Shown: positions 30,454 through 39,358 of the stretch, one piece after another
How positions within the stretch are numbered: the stretch's first letter is position 1
Layout: each line of letters starts with the position of its first letter
NCBI GenBank assembly: GCA_022565395.1
Contig: JAIUMV010000010.1
Span: 89,535 to 153,534, forward strand
Source of the DNA: Marinobacter sp.
GTDB lineage: Bacteria; Pseudomonadota; Gammaproteobacteria; Pseudomonadales; Oleiphilaceae
Direction of reading: 5' to 3'
DNA: 64,000 nucleotides
Program-made: the position numbers and the translations under genes
The notes under the pieces: model-generated
Database searches by the model: none
Told to the model about the DNA's origin: nothing
What the model saw: only the letters and a program-made list of their open reading frames with translations

Positions 30454-32106
30454 GTGGAACGCGAATCCATGGAGTTTGATGTTCTGATCGTCGGCGGCGG
30501 CCCCGCGGGCCTCTCAGCTGCCTGCCGTGTCATGCAGCTCGCCCAGGAAGCGGGTGAAGAGCTGACGGTGTGCGTCGTCGAAAAGGGCTCCGAGATCGGC
30601 GCACACATCATGGCGGGTACCGTATTCGAACCCACCGCCCTCAATGAACTGTTCCCGAACTGGAAGGAACTGGGCGCACCGCTGAATACGCCGGTCACCC
30701 GTGACGACATTTTCCTGCTGCGCAGCGAATCCTCCGCCTTCAAGGTGCCCAACGCCTTTGTACCGCGCAACATGCACAATCACGGCAACTACATTATCAG
30801 CCTTGGCAACCTGTGCCGCTGGCTGGGCGAACAGGCTGAAGGCCTGGGCGTGGAGGTCTACCCCGGCTTTGCCGCTGCCGAGATGATCATCGAAGACGGC
30901 CAGGTCAAAGGTATCATTACCGGTGACATGGGCGTAGCCCGTGACGGCAGCCAGAAAGACAGTTACATGCCAGGCATGGAACTGCGCGCCAAGTACACTC
31001 TGTTCACCGAGGGCTGTCGCGGTCACCTGGGTAAGCAACTGATCAGTCAGTACAAGCTGGATGAAGGCAAAGATCCCCAGCATTACGGCATCGGCATCAA
31101 AGAGCTGTGGGACATTGATCCCGCCAAGCACGAGCCCGGCCTGGTTGTACACACCACCGGCTGGCCGCTGAACGAAAGCGGCTCCACAGGTGGCTCCTTC
31201 CTTTATCATCTGGAAGGCGGTCAGGTGTATGTCGGCCTGATCACAGACCTGTCATACAGCAACCCCCACCTGAGCCCGTTTGAAGAGTTTCAGCGTCTCA
31301 AGCATCACCCGGAAGTGAAAAAGTATCTGGAAGGTGGCAAGCGGGTGGCCTACGGTGCACGTGCCATCTCCAAAGGTGGTTTCAATGCCCTGCCGAAGAT
31401 GAGCTTCCCGGGCGGCCTGCTGCTGGGTTGCGATGCCGGCACACTGCACTCCTCCAAGATCAAAGGCTCCCACACCGCCATGAAGTCCGGCTTGCTTGGT
31501 GCTGAAGCCGTATTTGAAGCCCTGAAGGAAGGCAAGACCGGTGAAGAGATCACCAGCTTCGCTGACCGTTTCAAGGACAGCTGGTTGTACAAAGAGCTGT
31601 TTGACGAGCGCAACTTCGGCCCGGCCATGCACAAGTTTGGCAACATCATCGGCGGCGGTATTGCATTCCTGGAGCAGAACATCCTGCGTCGCAGCCTGCC
31701 CTTCACGCTGCACGACACCACGCCTGACCATGCCACACTGAAGCCAGCGTCTGAGTGCAAGAAGATCACCTATCCCAAGCCGGACAACAAGCTGACCTTT
31801 GATCGCCTGACCTCGGTGTTTATCTCCAACACCAATCACGAGGAAGATCAGCCGGTTCACCTGCGCCTGACTAACCCGGATATTCCTCTGAAGGACAATC
31901 TGCCGAAATATGACGAGCCCGCCCAGCGCTACTGCCCGGCAGGCGTCTACGAGGTTGTTGCGGCGGATGACGGCAGCGGTAATCGCTTCCAGATCAATGC
32001 GCAGAACTGTGTCCACTGTAAGACCTGTGACATCAAGGACCCCGCCCAGAACATCACCTGGGTAACGCCGGAAGGCGGCGGTGGCCCCAACTACCCGAAC
32101 ATGTAA
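30454..32106 (+). CDS. electron transfer flavoprotein-ubiquinone oxidoreductase
   Basis: A 550-residue protein of the ETF-QO family. The FAD-binding start FDVLIVGGGPAGLSAACRV is at about 9-27, the ETF-QO hallmark IGAHIMAGTVFEP follows, and the C-terminus carries the 4Fe-4S ligands in YCPAGVYE and NCVHCKTCDIKDP, ending GGGGPNYPNM as in the mitochondrial enzyme. It passes electrons from reduced ETF to the quinone pool at the membrane surface. The start is GTG 30454 behind GAGGAG; an ATG five codons later is the alternative. A strong terminator follows. Confidence 0.97.
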   Translation: MERESMEFDVLIVGGGPAGLSAACRVMQLAQEAGEELTVCVVEKGSEIGAHIMAGTVFEPTALNELFPNWKELGAPLNTPVTRDDIFLLRSESSAFKVPNAFVPRNMHNHGNYIISLGNLCRWLGEQAEGLGVEVYPGFAAAEMIIEDGQVKGIITGDMGVARDGSQKDSYMPGMELRAKYTLFTEGCRGHLGKQLISQYKLDEGKDPQHYGIGIKELWDIDPAKHEPGLVVHTTGWPLNESGSTGGSFLYHLEGGQVYVGLITDLSYSNPHLSPFEEFQRLKHHPEVKKYLEGGKRVAYGARAISKGGFNALPKMSFPGGLLLGCDAGTLHSSKIKGSHTAMKSGLLGAEAVFEALKEGKTGEEITSFADRFKDSWLYKELFDERNFGPAMHKFGNIIGGGIAFLEQNILRRSLPFTLHDTTPDHATLKPASECKKITYPKPDNKLTFDRLTSVFISNTNHEEDQPVHLRLTNPDIPLKDNLPKYDEPAQRYCPAGVYEVVAADDGSGNRFQINAQNCVHCKTCDIKDPAQNITWVTPEGGGGPNYPNM

Positions 32107-32118
32107 GTTCGGGCACAG

Positions 32119-32152
32119 ACAAAAAAAGCTGCCCTCGGGCAGCTTTTTTTGT
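32119..32152. terminator. bidirectional rho-independent terminator
   Basis: A stem of seven A, then AGCTGCC, tetraloop CTCG (32134-32137), and GGCAGCT followed by seven T. It lies between the convergent ETF-QO and slyD genes and reads as a terminator on both strands. Confidence 0.93.
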
Positions 32153-32170
32153 GGTCTGTGCCAGATTCAC

Positions 32171-32632
32171 TTAGTGAACGTGGCCATGCTCCACTTCTTC
32201 TTCGCTCGGCTCGCGAACGGAGATAACTTCCACATCAAAGTGCAGCTTTTCACCGGCCAGGGGGTGGTTGGCATCGATAGTGACAGTCTCTTCAGTCACT
32301 TCAACAACGCGCACAATCTGGGGGCCGCCGGGCGTCTGGGCCTGGAACTGCATGCCCGGCTCGATAACGTCAACGCCTTCAAAGGCAGAACGGGGAACAG
32401 GCTGGATCAGCTCGTCATTCTTTTCACCGTAAGCTTCTGCGGGCTCAATGGATACTGTGAGCTGGTCACCAGTCGCCTTTTCTGCCAGAGCGCTTTCCAG
32501 GCCGCTGATGATGTTGTGCGCACCTTCGAGGTAAGACAGAGGCTCTCGACCTTCCACGCGGGAAGAGTCAAGTTGCTCGCCCTGATCATTGGTCAGGGTG
32601 TAATGAATGGTGACAACGCGCGGTTGAGCCAT
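32171..32632 (-). CDS. slyD: FKBP-type peptidyl-prolyl isomerase SlyD
   Basis: A 153-residue SlyD homologue. RVVTIHYTLTNDQGEQLDSS opens the FKBP domain, EPLSYLEGAHNIISGLESAL is the conserved pocket region, the inserted chaperone (IF) domain follows (AEAYGEKNDELIQPVPRSAF), and the C-terminus EPSEEEVEHGHVH is short with few histidines, unlike the long metal-binding tail of E. coli SlyD. It folds proteins in the cytoplasm and in some species delivers nickel. The ATG at 32632 is preceded by AAGGAG; an upstream in-frame start would add 22 unrelated residues. Confidence 0.93.
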   Translation of the reverse strand: MAQPRVVTIHYTLTNDQGEQLDSSRVEGREPLSYLEGAHNIISGLESALAEKATGDQLTVSIEPAEAYGEKNDELIQPVPRSAFEGVDVIEPGMQFQAQTPGGPQIVRVVEVTEETVTIDANHPLAGEKLHFDVEVISVREPSEEEVEHGHVH

Positions 32633-32934
32633 GTGATCTCCTTGCTGGTCATACTGACTGTAATGAATAAACAGAGGCAATCGAAAGTTTGCGTGCACAG
32701 TCAGGCTGCACAGAGGGACTGACGACCACCGGATCTCGTTATCGAGCCGGGCTCATTAACAAGTAGCGTCCAGCCCAACCGACTTACGCCCGTGTTAAAG
32801 GTAAATACTCCGGTCAGGCTACATGAACAGTCTAACAAGGGAAGGCGGGCAGCAAAACCCCTCGCCCATGGCTTTGAGACATTAAGGGGCGGCAGTTCTG
32901 CGCTTTCTGCGGTTACGATAGCCAGGAGGCTGAC
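32633..32934. other. 302-base gap with no recognisable gene
   Basis: This stretch separates slyD from the DUF1285 gene, both on the minus strand. It should contain the slyD promoter. I see a small imperfect hairpin near 32729-32750 (CCGG-AT-CTCG around TTAT) but no RNA gene, repeat or coding frame that I can support. Confidence 0.5.
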
Positions 32935-33498
32935 TTATGCGCCCTGCCCCAGCACAAAGAATTCACCCTGACTCCAGACGCCGTACTGCCCGGTTTCGCC
33001 CTGAGGCTCAGCAATCGCTGCCAAATCGTAAAAGGCGCTGGTCAGAATCTTCGCTTCAAGGCCGCGACGGACATACACCCAGGGCCTTGGCTCGGCCGTA
33101 TTCGGACAGTGCTCCACCTGTAACGGATGGGCCCTGGATATGGCCAGCCGCTCGCCAATACTGGTGGTCAGGTAGAGTTGCTGGCCCGCACCCTCATCCA
33201 CGCGTTCCAGGCTGTGAGCCACAAACGGGAGGTCATCGACCTGAATACGCCATTTCTCAACCGGCGTAATCAGGTAATAGCACTGGTCATCTTCACGGCG
33301 CAAAATGCTTGCGAAAAGACGCACCAAAGCCTCCCGGGCCATGGACTCCCCCAGGTAATACCATTGGCCATCCCGCGCGATGCGGATATCAATGTCGCCG
33401 GAGTAGTCCGGGTGCCAGTTCTCGATGGGAGGCAACCCGCTTGCATCGTCCATCAACGACTCAATACGCCCGGCCAGCTCGTCAGGATTTTCATTCAT
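32935..33498 (-). CDS. DUF1285 domain protein
   Basis: A 187-residue cytoplasmic protein. The pattern PPIENWHPDYSGDIDIRIARDGQWYYLGESMAREALVRLFASILRREDD is diagnostic for DUF1285, followed by YYLITPVEKWRIQVDDLPF. Structures of family members show a two-domain fold but no known activity. The ATG at 33498 has GAGGAG eight bases upstream; a GTG nine bases earlier is less likely. It follows the radical SAM gene by 12 bases and belongs to the gpsA-sixA-radical SAM-DUF1285 run. Confidence 0.88.
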   Translation of the reverse strand: MNENPDELAGRIESLMDDASGLPPIENWHPDYSGDIDIRIARDGQWYYLGESMAREALVRLFASILRREDDQCYYLITPVEKWRIQVDDLPFVAHSLERVDEGAGQQLYLTTSIGERLAISRAHPLQVEHCPNTAEPRPWVYVRRGLEAKILTSAFYDLAAIAEPQGETGQYGVWSQGEFFVLGQGA

Positions 33499-33510
33499 CA
33501 ATCCCACTCC

Positions 33511-34401
33511 TCAAAGCCCACGCTGCCATTCCTGGCGCAGGGGCACCGCGCCGGGTTGATTGATGGCAAGGTCCAGCTCCCTTAACAAGCGAGGCTTGTC
33601 TTCAGGCAACTGCCCCTTCAGCACCAGGTAGTTGGAGGCGTGATCACTGCGAAACACCGTTGAGGTCAGTTCAAGATGGGCAATCAGCAGACGTATTTCT
33701 TCAAACAACCCCTGCTGCCCCAAAGGCACAAAGCCCTCTCCAAAACCTTCCCGAAAGCGCTGGTCCCCCATGGGGAAGCTGACCACCAGAGTGGACAGGT
33801 AATGGGGCTGGGTGTCATTACACAACCTGGCCGTGTTGAGTGCATGCTGCTCACTTAACAGTTCACCACCGAGGCCATTCAGCACCATGACGGAACTGGT
33901 CATGCCTGCGGCATGGATTTTCTCCAGCGCTGAACGGGTGGACTCATAGGTTTCACCTTTGTTGATTCGGCGTAGCACCTCATCATCACCAGACTCCATA
34001 CCGACATACATCAATTCAAGCCCCGCCTCCCGCAACGCCGTCAGTTCGGCAACGGTTTTGCGGGCCAGGTTTCGCGGTAGGCAATAGCTGGAAATACGTT
34101 CCAGGTGAGGAAAGGCTTCCCGCAACCACCCCAGCACCTCAAGCAGCCGGTGAGCGGGCAGTACCATGGCATCGCCATCTGCGAGAAAGACCCGGCGCAC
34201 GCCGCCAAGGGACTGGCTGGCACGCTCAATATCCGCCTTTATATCTTCAGTTTTGCGGGCACGGAACTTCTTCTGGGGCTGGGTGTACATTTCACAGTAG
34301 GTACACTTGTTCCAGGAGCATCCGTTGGTCAGCGGCAAAATCAGGGAACGGGCTTCACTGGGCGGACGGAACACCGGTTCGATGTAATCAATAGGAAACA
34401 T
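33511..34401 (-). CDS. radical SAM protein of unknown specificity
   Basis: A 296-residue protein with an iron-sulfur/SAM motif of unusual spacing, C28-x4-C33-x2-C36 (NGCSWNKCTYCEM), instead of the common Cx3Cx2C. Downstream are the SAM-contact segments RRVFLADGDAMVLP, RISSYCLPRNLARKT and LMYVGMESGDDEVLRRINKGET, which follow the HemN/elongator-like radical SAM order. No cobalamin or extra cluster domain is visible. The same gene is found beside sixA and gpsA in related gammaproteobacteria as far as I recall. The reaction is unknown. Confidence 0.85.
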   Translation of the reverse strand: MFPIDYIEPVFRPPSEARSLILPLTNGCSWNKCTYCEMYTQPQKKFRARKTEDIKADIERASQSLGGVRRVFLADGDAMVLPAHRLLEVLGWLREAFPHLERISSYCLPRNLARKTVAELTALREAGLELMYVGMESGDDEVLRRINKGETYESTRSALEKIHAAGMTSSVMVLNGLGGELLSEQHALNTARLCNDTQPHYLSTLVVSFPMGDQRFREGFGEGFVPLGQQGLFEEIRLLIAHLELTSTVFRSDHASNYLVLKGQLPEDKPRLLRELDLAINQPGAVPLRQEWQRGL

Positions 34402-34429
34402 GGTCAGGAAGACTCCTGCGGAGAATAGG

Positions 34430-34879
34430 TTACGGCAGAAACTGGCCTTTCAGATCGGCGCATCCGGGGCCCGCAATGGGCAGGTCGAGCATAACGGCTT
34501 CACTGGTCATGAACGGCAGCCCACGGCGGTGGCCGTCCACCAGCAGGGTGGACAGAGCGCCCACCAGCGGCATGTGAGACACAATCATCAACCGATCAAC
34601 CTGGGCGTCCAGTAACAGGTTCAAACAATCGCCCGGGTCATCATCCGGTGTAATGTGATCCTTGAGCACAACCGGGCAATTAAGCACTTCGGACACGATG
34701 GCTGCAGTTTGCCGGGCACGGACCAGGGGGCTGCTCCAGATCAGCTTCGGCCGCCAGGGGGAGGCGGCAATATCGCGAGCAACCTTGGCGGAGGCCAGTC
34801 GTCCACGCTCCGTCAGTTCACGGTCAAAATCGTTGGCATTCATGCCCGCTTCACCGTGACGCATGATAATCAGCTGCAT
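34430..34879 (-). CDS. sixA: phosphohistidine phosphatase SixA
   Basis: A 149-residue histidine phosphatase. The catalytic RHG motif is at 7-9 (LIIMRHGEAG), the FDRELTERGR segment and SSPLVRARQTA follow, and IVSHMPLVGAL holds the second catalytic histidine. SixA removes phosphate from histidine residues such as the NPr/PtsN branch in E. coli. The gene lies between gpsA and the radical SAM gene on the same strand. Confidence 0.92.
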   Translation of the reverse strand: MQLIIMRHGEAGMNANDFDRELTERGRLASAKVARDIAASPWRPKLIWSSPLVRARQTAAIVSEVLNCPVVLKDHITPDDDPGDCLNLLLDAQVDRLMIVSHMPLVGALSTLLVDGHRRGLPFMTSEAVMLDLPIAGPGCADLKGQFLP

Positions 34880-34915
34880 ACCACCTCCGCTACCCGGACA
34901 CCTTTGCCTTAACCA

Positions 34916-35980
34916 TCAGACGACAGTTCGGGGCAAAATGAATTCCACATCGGAATTCTGGACGGACATCATCAGACTGCTGATAACCGCCTTGATGGAC
35001 GAGCTGCCGTAAAGAATCTCATGCAACCCCTTGACCAACGGCATGTAGATTCCGATCTCGTCAGCCTTTTCCTTGACCAGCAGCAGGGTATAAATCCCCT
35101 CCGCCACCTGACCAAGCTCGGCTACCGCGTCTTCCAGCTTAGCCCCCTTGCCCACCGCATAGCCAATGCGATAGTTACGGCTTTTTGATGACGTACAGGT
35201 TACCACCAAGTCCCCTACACCCGCCAAGCCCAGGAAGGTCATAGGATTGGCTCCCATACTGACCGCAAAACGGCTCATTTCAGCAAGCCCGCGGGTGATC
35301 AGCATGGCTTCCGCGTTCTCGCCCAGATCCAGGGCTGCGCCAAGGCCGGCCACGATGGCGTAGATGTTTTTCAGTGCACCGGCCAGTTCAACACCGTAGA
35401 CATCAACATTGGCGTATACCCGGAAATACTCACAGCCCAGCAGTTCCTGCACCGTGCGGCGAACCTCAGGGTCCTTGGCAGCTATAACCGTTGCGGTGAG
35501 ATCCCGGTTGGCGATTTCAAGGGCAAGGTTGGGCCCGCTCAGCACGCCAATCTTGCAGCGGGGTATTTCCTCCTGCAGGATTTCGCTCATCAGTTTGAAG
35601 CCATCGCGCTCAATACCCTTGGTGAGACTCACGACGATCTGACCGGCCTGAAAATATCTGGCATTCTCCCGAATGACACTACGGAACGCCTTGCTGGGAA
35701 TGGCGACGAACACCACTTCCGCCTCTTCAAGACATGCAGGCAGGTCGGTGGTAGCGCGGATATCGCCGCTCAGGCTGATCCCGGGCATGTAACGAGCGTT
35801 GGACCGTTTGTTGGTGACTTCACTGGCCTGGGCAGGGTCGCGCATCCAGAAGTGCACCACGTGGCCGTTCTCGCCCAGCACTTTCGCCATGGCGGTACCG
35901 AAACTGCCACCGCCAAGCACCGCAACGTGGCGACCCGTGGCGGGTTTTTGCGGTACATCGGTTGCGTTGTTTTTTTGCAT
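34916..35980 (-). CDS. gpsA: NAD(P)H-dependent glycerol-3-phosphate dehydrogenase
   Basis: A 354-residue protein with an N-terminal Rossmann motif (VAVLGGGSFGTAMAKVL, GGGSFG at 23-28), the conserved SLTKGIE segment, GPNLALEI, and the catalytic lysine region GALKNIYAIVAGLGAALDLGENAEAML. GpsA makes sn-glycerol 3-phosphate from dihydroxyacetone phosphate for phospholipid synthesis. It is slightly longer than E. coli GpsA (339) because of an N-terminal extension of about 17 residues and a C-terminal tail. It starts the run to sixA. Confidence 0.95.
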   Translation of the reverse strand: MQKNNATDVPQKPATGRHVAVLGGGSFGTAMAKVLGENGHVVHFWMRDPAQASEVTNKRSNARYMPGISLSGDIRATTDLPACLEEAEVVFVAIPSKAFRSVIRENARYFQAGQIVVSLTKGIERDGFKLMSEILQEEIPRCKIGVLSGPNLALEIANRDLTATVIAAKDPEVRRTVQELLGCEYFRVYANVDVYGVELAGALKNIYAIVAGLGAALDLGENAEAMLITRGLAEMSRFAVSMGANPMTFLGLAGVGDLVVTCTSSKSRNYRIGYAVGKGAKLEDAVAELGQVAEGIYTLLLVKEKADEIGIYMPLVKGLHEILYGSSSIKAVISSLMMSVQNSDVEFILPRTVV

Positions 35981-36102
35981 AGGAAATCCGTTAGCTGTTG
36001 CAGGTCCTGGCGTGATACATAGCGTGTCGTACTAACTGCCGCAATCCCCTGGCGGCCTGCTCTGGACGTGCCAGGCAGACGCTACGACTGTGTTACCGGC
36101 TA

Positions 36103-36594
36103 TTAGCTCGGATCTTCACACTCGAGGGCTTTGACCAGGTTCTTGAACTCTTCACGGTTGCGGCTGTTCATACCCATCAGCACGCGATGGGCATCCAGCA
36201 CCTGGTCCCTTACCTCCTGCTCGCTGGCTCTTAGCACCGGAATTTCTTCCAACTCTTCAATGCGGCTTGCCGGCTCTTTGACAATGATAAAAATCTTGTC
36301 AAAGCCCATGGAGGACACGATACGGGTAACGTCAGGGTTGGTGGAGATCAGTGTGGGAAGAAAATGGCTCCGCTTTTCCGCGGCCAGGGCTATTTTGGCC
36401 AGCAGACCAAGGGTCGTACTGTCGACAATATCTGTCTCGGTGAGGTCAACTACCACGGTTTTGAAGGCTGGATCGGAGGTGATTGTCTCCACCAGATTGT
36501 CCAACGTGGAGCAAAGGTTCAGGCGGATCTCACCCACAAATTTGAGGATATAGATACCCTGTTGCTCTGCCTGCAGAATTTTGTAGCTAGCCAT
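36103..36594 (-). CDS. STAS-domain anti-sigma factor antagonist, RssC-like
   Basis: A 163-residue protein with an N-terminal STAS domain (about 1-105). The segment TDIVDSTTLGLLAKIAL contains the Asp-Ser pair in which S59 is the predicted phosphorylation site. A C-terminal helical extension of about 55 residues (EQEVRDQVLDAHRVLMGM) is not part of the STAS fold. The gene lies 13 bases after a receiver-PP2C phosphatase gene, the same arrangement as Pseudomonas rssB-rssC, where the phosphatase acts on the STAS protein to set sigma-factor availability. Start at 36594, with a possible GTG nine bases upstream. Confidence 0.85.
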   Translation of the reverse strand: MASYKILQAEQQGIYILKFVGEIRLNLCSTLDNLVETITSDPAFKTVVVDLTETDIVDSTTLGLLAKIALAAEKRSHFLPTLISTNPDVTRIVSSMGFDKIFIIVKEPASRIEELEEIPVLRASEQEVRDQVLDAHRVLMGMNSRNREEFKNLVKALECEDPS

Positions 36595-36607
36595 CTTCAA
36601 CACGCCA

Positions 36608-37792
36608 CTAAGTCAATACGACGTCGGTTACAGACACAATAGCGATATCATCCGGCAGCTCTGTAATCTCGGAGAGATTCAGCGCCTCGCTTAAGGATGC
36701 GATAGTGTGACGACCTCCCGAGACGAGTTCAAGTAGTCTTTGTTCCTTTTCATCAAGGCCCTTGGCCGGAATAACCTCCAGAATGCCGTCGGAAAACGCC
36801 AGAATATGGAAGGGCTTGTCCAGCGACACCTCATAGATTTCCCATTCCGGGTTCTCAAACAGCCCTACCGGCAGCCCGCTGCCTTCCAGAAACGCGGTGT
36901 CTCCACCTTCAAAGCATAGTATAGGCATGGGGAAGTGGGCCCCCACGGCATAGGTTAATTTTCGCTCAGATATCGTAATAATTCCGACGAAGACAGTAAC
37001 ATGTTTGCCCAGACCGGTATCCAGCAACTCGGCGTTGATCCGCTGCAGGAACTTTTCCGGGTACAGAATATCGTCACTTGAGCGTCGGCGCAGATTGCGT
37101 TGCAGGCGGTTAGTCAGATTTTTTAACAACACCGTTACGAAGGCAGAGCTGGCACCGTGGCCGGACACATCCGCTATATAAAAGAGCACCCGGTCATCGT
37201 CCAGCTTGATGTGATCAAGGAAGTCACCGCTCAGATACAGGGAGGGCTTGATCATATGGTCAAGCCACAGGCCATTGGCCTCCCGCGCGTGCTCTGGCAG
37301 CATTTTCAGTTGCACCTGCCGACCCGCGCGCTGATCCGCCCGCAGCTCGGAAATACCGGCGCGAAGATCACGGTTGGCTTCTTCAAGCTCCAGACGATAC
37401 ATCTGATTCAGGCGGTTAACCCGTACCCGATCAAACAACTTGTTGAGCACATCTTCCAGAGCGCTGATGTCCGTCAGCGGTTTAAGGGCCACATCCACGG
37501 CGCCGGCACGCAGCAGGGCGATCACATCGGTAGCGGTGCTGACCTTTGCCCAGGCAATAACGGGAATATAGAATTCCTGCCCCTGCAACCTTGTGGTCAG
37601 TTCACGTAAAGCATGAGGCGATAAGTCAGCAAAAATGGCATCGGGTGGGCGGTCGCCGAACAGCTCTTTGGCGGAGGCAAGGTCAGTATAACCGCGAACA
37701 TAGAATCCCTTGGCGGCCAAGTGGTTATCCAGCTCTTTTCTGGCACTATTATCGGGATCAATGATCAGGATGCGCTCGGTGCGCGTTGTCAT
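36608..37792 (-). CDS. fused response regulator / PP2C-type phosphatase, RssB-like
   Basis: A 394-residue protein. An N-terminal receiver domain (RILIIDPDNSARKEL, phosphoacceptor D56 in IFADLSPH, KPL near 103) is joined by a coiled-coil (RLNQMYRLELEEANRDLRAGI) to a SpoIIE-type PP2C domain with SGDFLDHIKLDDDRVLFYIADVSGHGASS and, near the end, LAFSDGILEV and LPDDIAIVSV metal-binding segments. Length and order match the Pseudomonas RssB protein. It should dephosphorylate the STAS protein encoded next, when its receiver is phosphorylated. No sensor kinase gene is adjacent. Confidence 0.88.
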   Translation of the reverse strand: MTTRTERILIIDPDNSARKELDNHLAAKGFYVRGYTDLASAKELFGDRPPDAIFADLSPHALRELTTRLQGQEFYIPVIAWAKVSTATDVIALLRAGAVDVALKPLTDISALEDVLNKLFDRVRVNRLNQMYRLELEEANRDLRAGISELRADQRAGRQVQLKMLPEHAREANGLWLDHMIKPSLYLSGDFLDHIKLDDDRVLFYIADVSGHGASSAFVTVLLKNLTNRLQRNLRRRSSDDILYPEKFLQRINAELLDTGLGKHVTVFVGIITISERKLTYAVGAHFPMPILCFEGGDTAFLEGSGLPVGLFENPEWEIYEVSLDKPFHILAFSDGILEVIPAKGLDEKEQRLLELVSGGRHTIASLSEALNLSEITELPDDIAIVSVTDVVLT

Positions 37793-37888
37793 AGAAAATC
37801 TTTTGACCTTTCATGGGGTGCGTTAGCACTATTCTGGCATGCCCCTGTGATATAACAAGGTTTTATGCAATTTATAGGGGGTATTTCG

Positions 37889-39358
37889 ATGCGAAGCGCC
37901 ATTAACGACTTGCTGGGGGCCCATGACAAACTGGTTATGGACCCGGTGCATGGCGGCATCCCTCTCTATCGACACGAAATCCGCGTAGTCGACCACCCGC
38001 TATTCCAGCGGCTGCGCAACATTTGCCAGAATGACATACTCAGCCTGGTGTTCCCAGGCGCCACCCACTCCCGTTTCCTGCACAGTATTGGGGTTATGCA
38101 TGTGGGTGGACGCATGTTCCGGGCGATGATCGACGCCTATCTGCGGGAACGTGAGCTTAGCGAAAACGCGACCCTGACGTTGCAACAGCTGGATGCGCTG
38201 GACTATCTGGCCAAGACTATCCGGCTCGCCTGCCTGTTGCATGACAGCGGCCACAGCAGTTTCTCCCACCAGTTCACCCAGGCCCGTAAAATACAGAACC
38301 TGATGGCACGGCCGGGCCGCTTCCATGAACTCTGGCGCGATATTGACATCAGCCACCTGTACCCCTCGCCACCCGAGGAGCTGGAGCACGAACACTATTC
38401 CGTCAGAGTGGCCTGGGACATACTGGCATCCGTTCAGCTTACAGAAACTGCCGGCATCCATCCTGAAGATGTACTGGGGATCATGGAAACCACGCAAGTC
38501 ACACCCAGTGATACCTTTTGCCAGCATGCCCGCGCTTTCTGGGCCTTTATCGCCGGTGAAGACGCTACCCGCGGCGCCCTTGACTCAGCATCAGTACCGC
38601 GGCTGGTGATGAATCTGCTGTCATCCATTGTGTCCGGCGAAATCGATGCCGACCGCGCCGACTATATGCTCAGAGATGGATTTCACTCCTCCGTGACCAT
38701 CGGTGGGTTCAATCTGGATCACCTGCTGAGCAACCTGCGTTTTGGCTGGGCTACCCAAGAGCCGTGGCTGGGACTCGCCATCACCCATAAAGGCCTGGGG
38801 GCGTTGGAAGACTTCGTTTACAGCCGCCATCAGATGTACCGCAAGGTCTATGCCCATAAAACAGCACTGGGATTTGATTGGCTCCTGCGGGAGGCCATCA
38901 ATGAAGTACTTGAGGATACGGAGACCTTTGACTGGGTCGACACTTGCCTGAGTGAAATGGCTCACTTCGCCGACCTTACGGATGCATTTTTCTGGGAAGC
39001 CTTCCGCCGCCATGCCAGACGCAACCCGAACAGTTACTCCCGCTGCATTGTAGACCGGATAAAGCTGGATCACCTCGACACCCGGGAAAACCTGGCTGGT
39101 GCGGACATTGAACAGCACTGTCACTACCTCGCCACCGCCCTGGGCCTGAATCGTGAGGATGTCGTCACCTGCACCATGCGCGCACGGTTTTCAAAAATCA
39201 GCCAGGATTTCAATGGTATCAAGGTGCTGGTCCGGGACCCCATAACCCGGGCCCGGACACTCAGACGCATCACCGATATCAGCGCGTTCTTTACCAAGTT
39301 CGGCGACGGTACCATTACCCACTTTTACCATCGCCCCGAGATACTGCGCCAGCGTTAA
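37889..39358 (+). CDS. HD-domain phosphohydrolase (COG1078-type)
   Basis: A 489-residue protein of the dGTPase-like HD superfamily. KLVMDPVHGGIPL and LFQRLRNICQNDILSLVFPGATHSRFLHSIG (H65) open the domain, the HD pair is H118-D119 in LLHDSGHSSFSH, and the last metal-binding aspartate lies in DADRADYMLRDG. COG1078 proteins hydrolyse dNTPs or related nucleotides. The ATG at 37889 follows AGGGGG; an in-frame ATG eight codons upstream lacks a ribosome-binding site. It ends overlapping by four bases the convergent oxidoreductase gene. Confidence 0.88.
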   Translation: MRSAINDLLGAHDKLVMDPVHGGIPLYRHEIRVVDHPLFQRLRNICQNDILSLVFPGATHSRFLHSIGVMHVGGRMFRAMIDAYLRERELSENATLTLQQLDALDYLAKTIRLACLLHDSGHSSFSHQFTQARKIQNLMARPGRFHELWRDIDISHLYPSPPEELEHEHYSVRVAWDILASVQLTETAGIHPEDVLGIMETTQVTPSDTFCQHARAFWAFIAGEDATRGALDSASVPRLVMNLLSSIVSGEIDADRADYMLRDGFHSSVTIGGFNLDHLLSNLRFGWATQEPWLGLAITHKGLGALEDFVYSRHQMYRKVYAHKTALGFDWLLREAINEVLEDTETFDWVDTCLSEMAHFADLTDAFFWEAFRRHARRNPNSYSRCIVDRIKLDHLDTRENLAGADIEQHCHYLATALGLNREDVVTCTMRARFSKISQDFNGIKVLVRDPITRARTLRRITDISAFFTKFGDGTITHFYHRPEILRQR

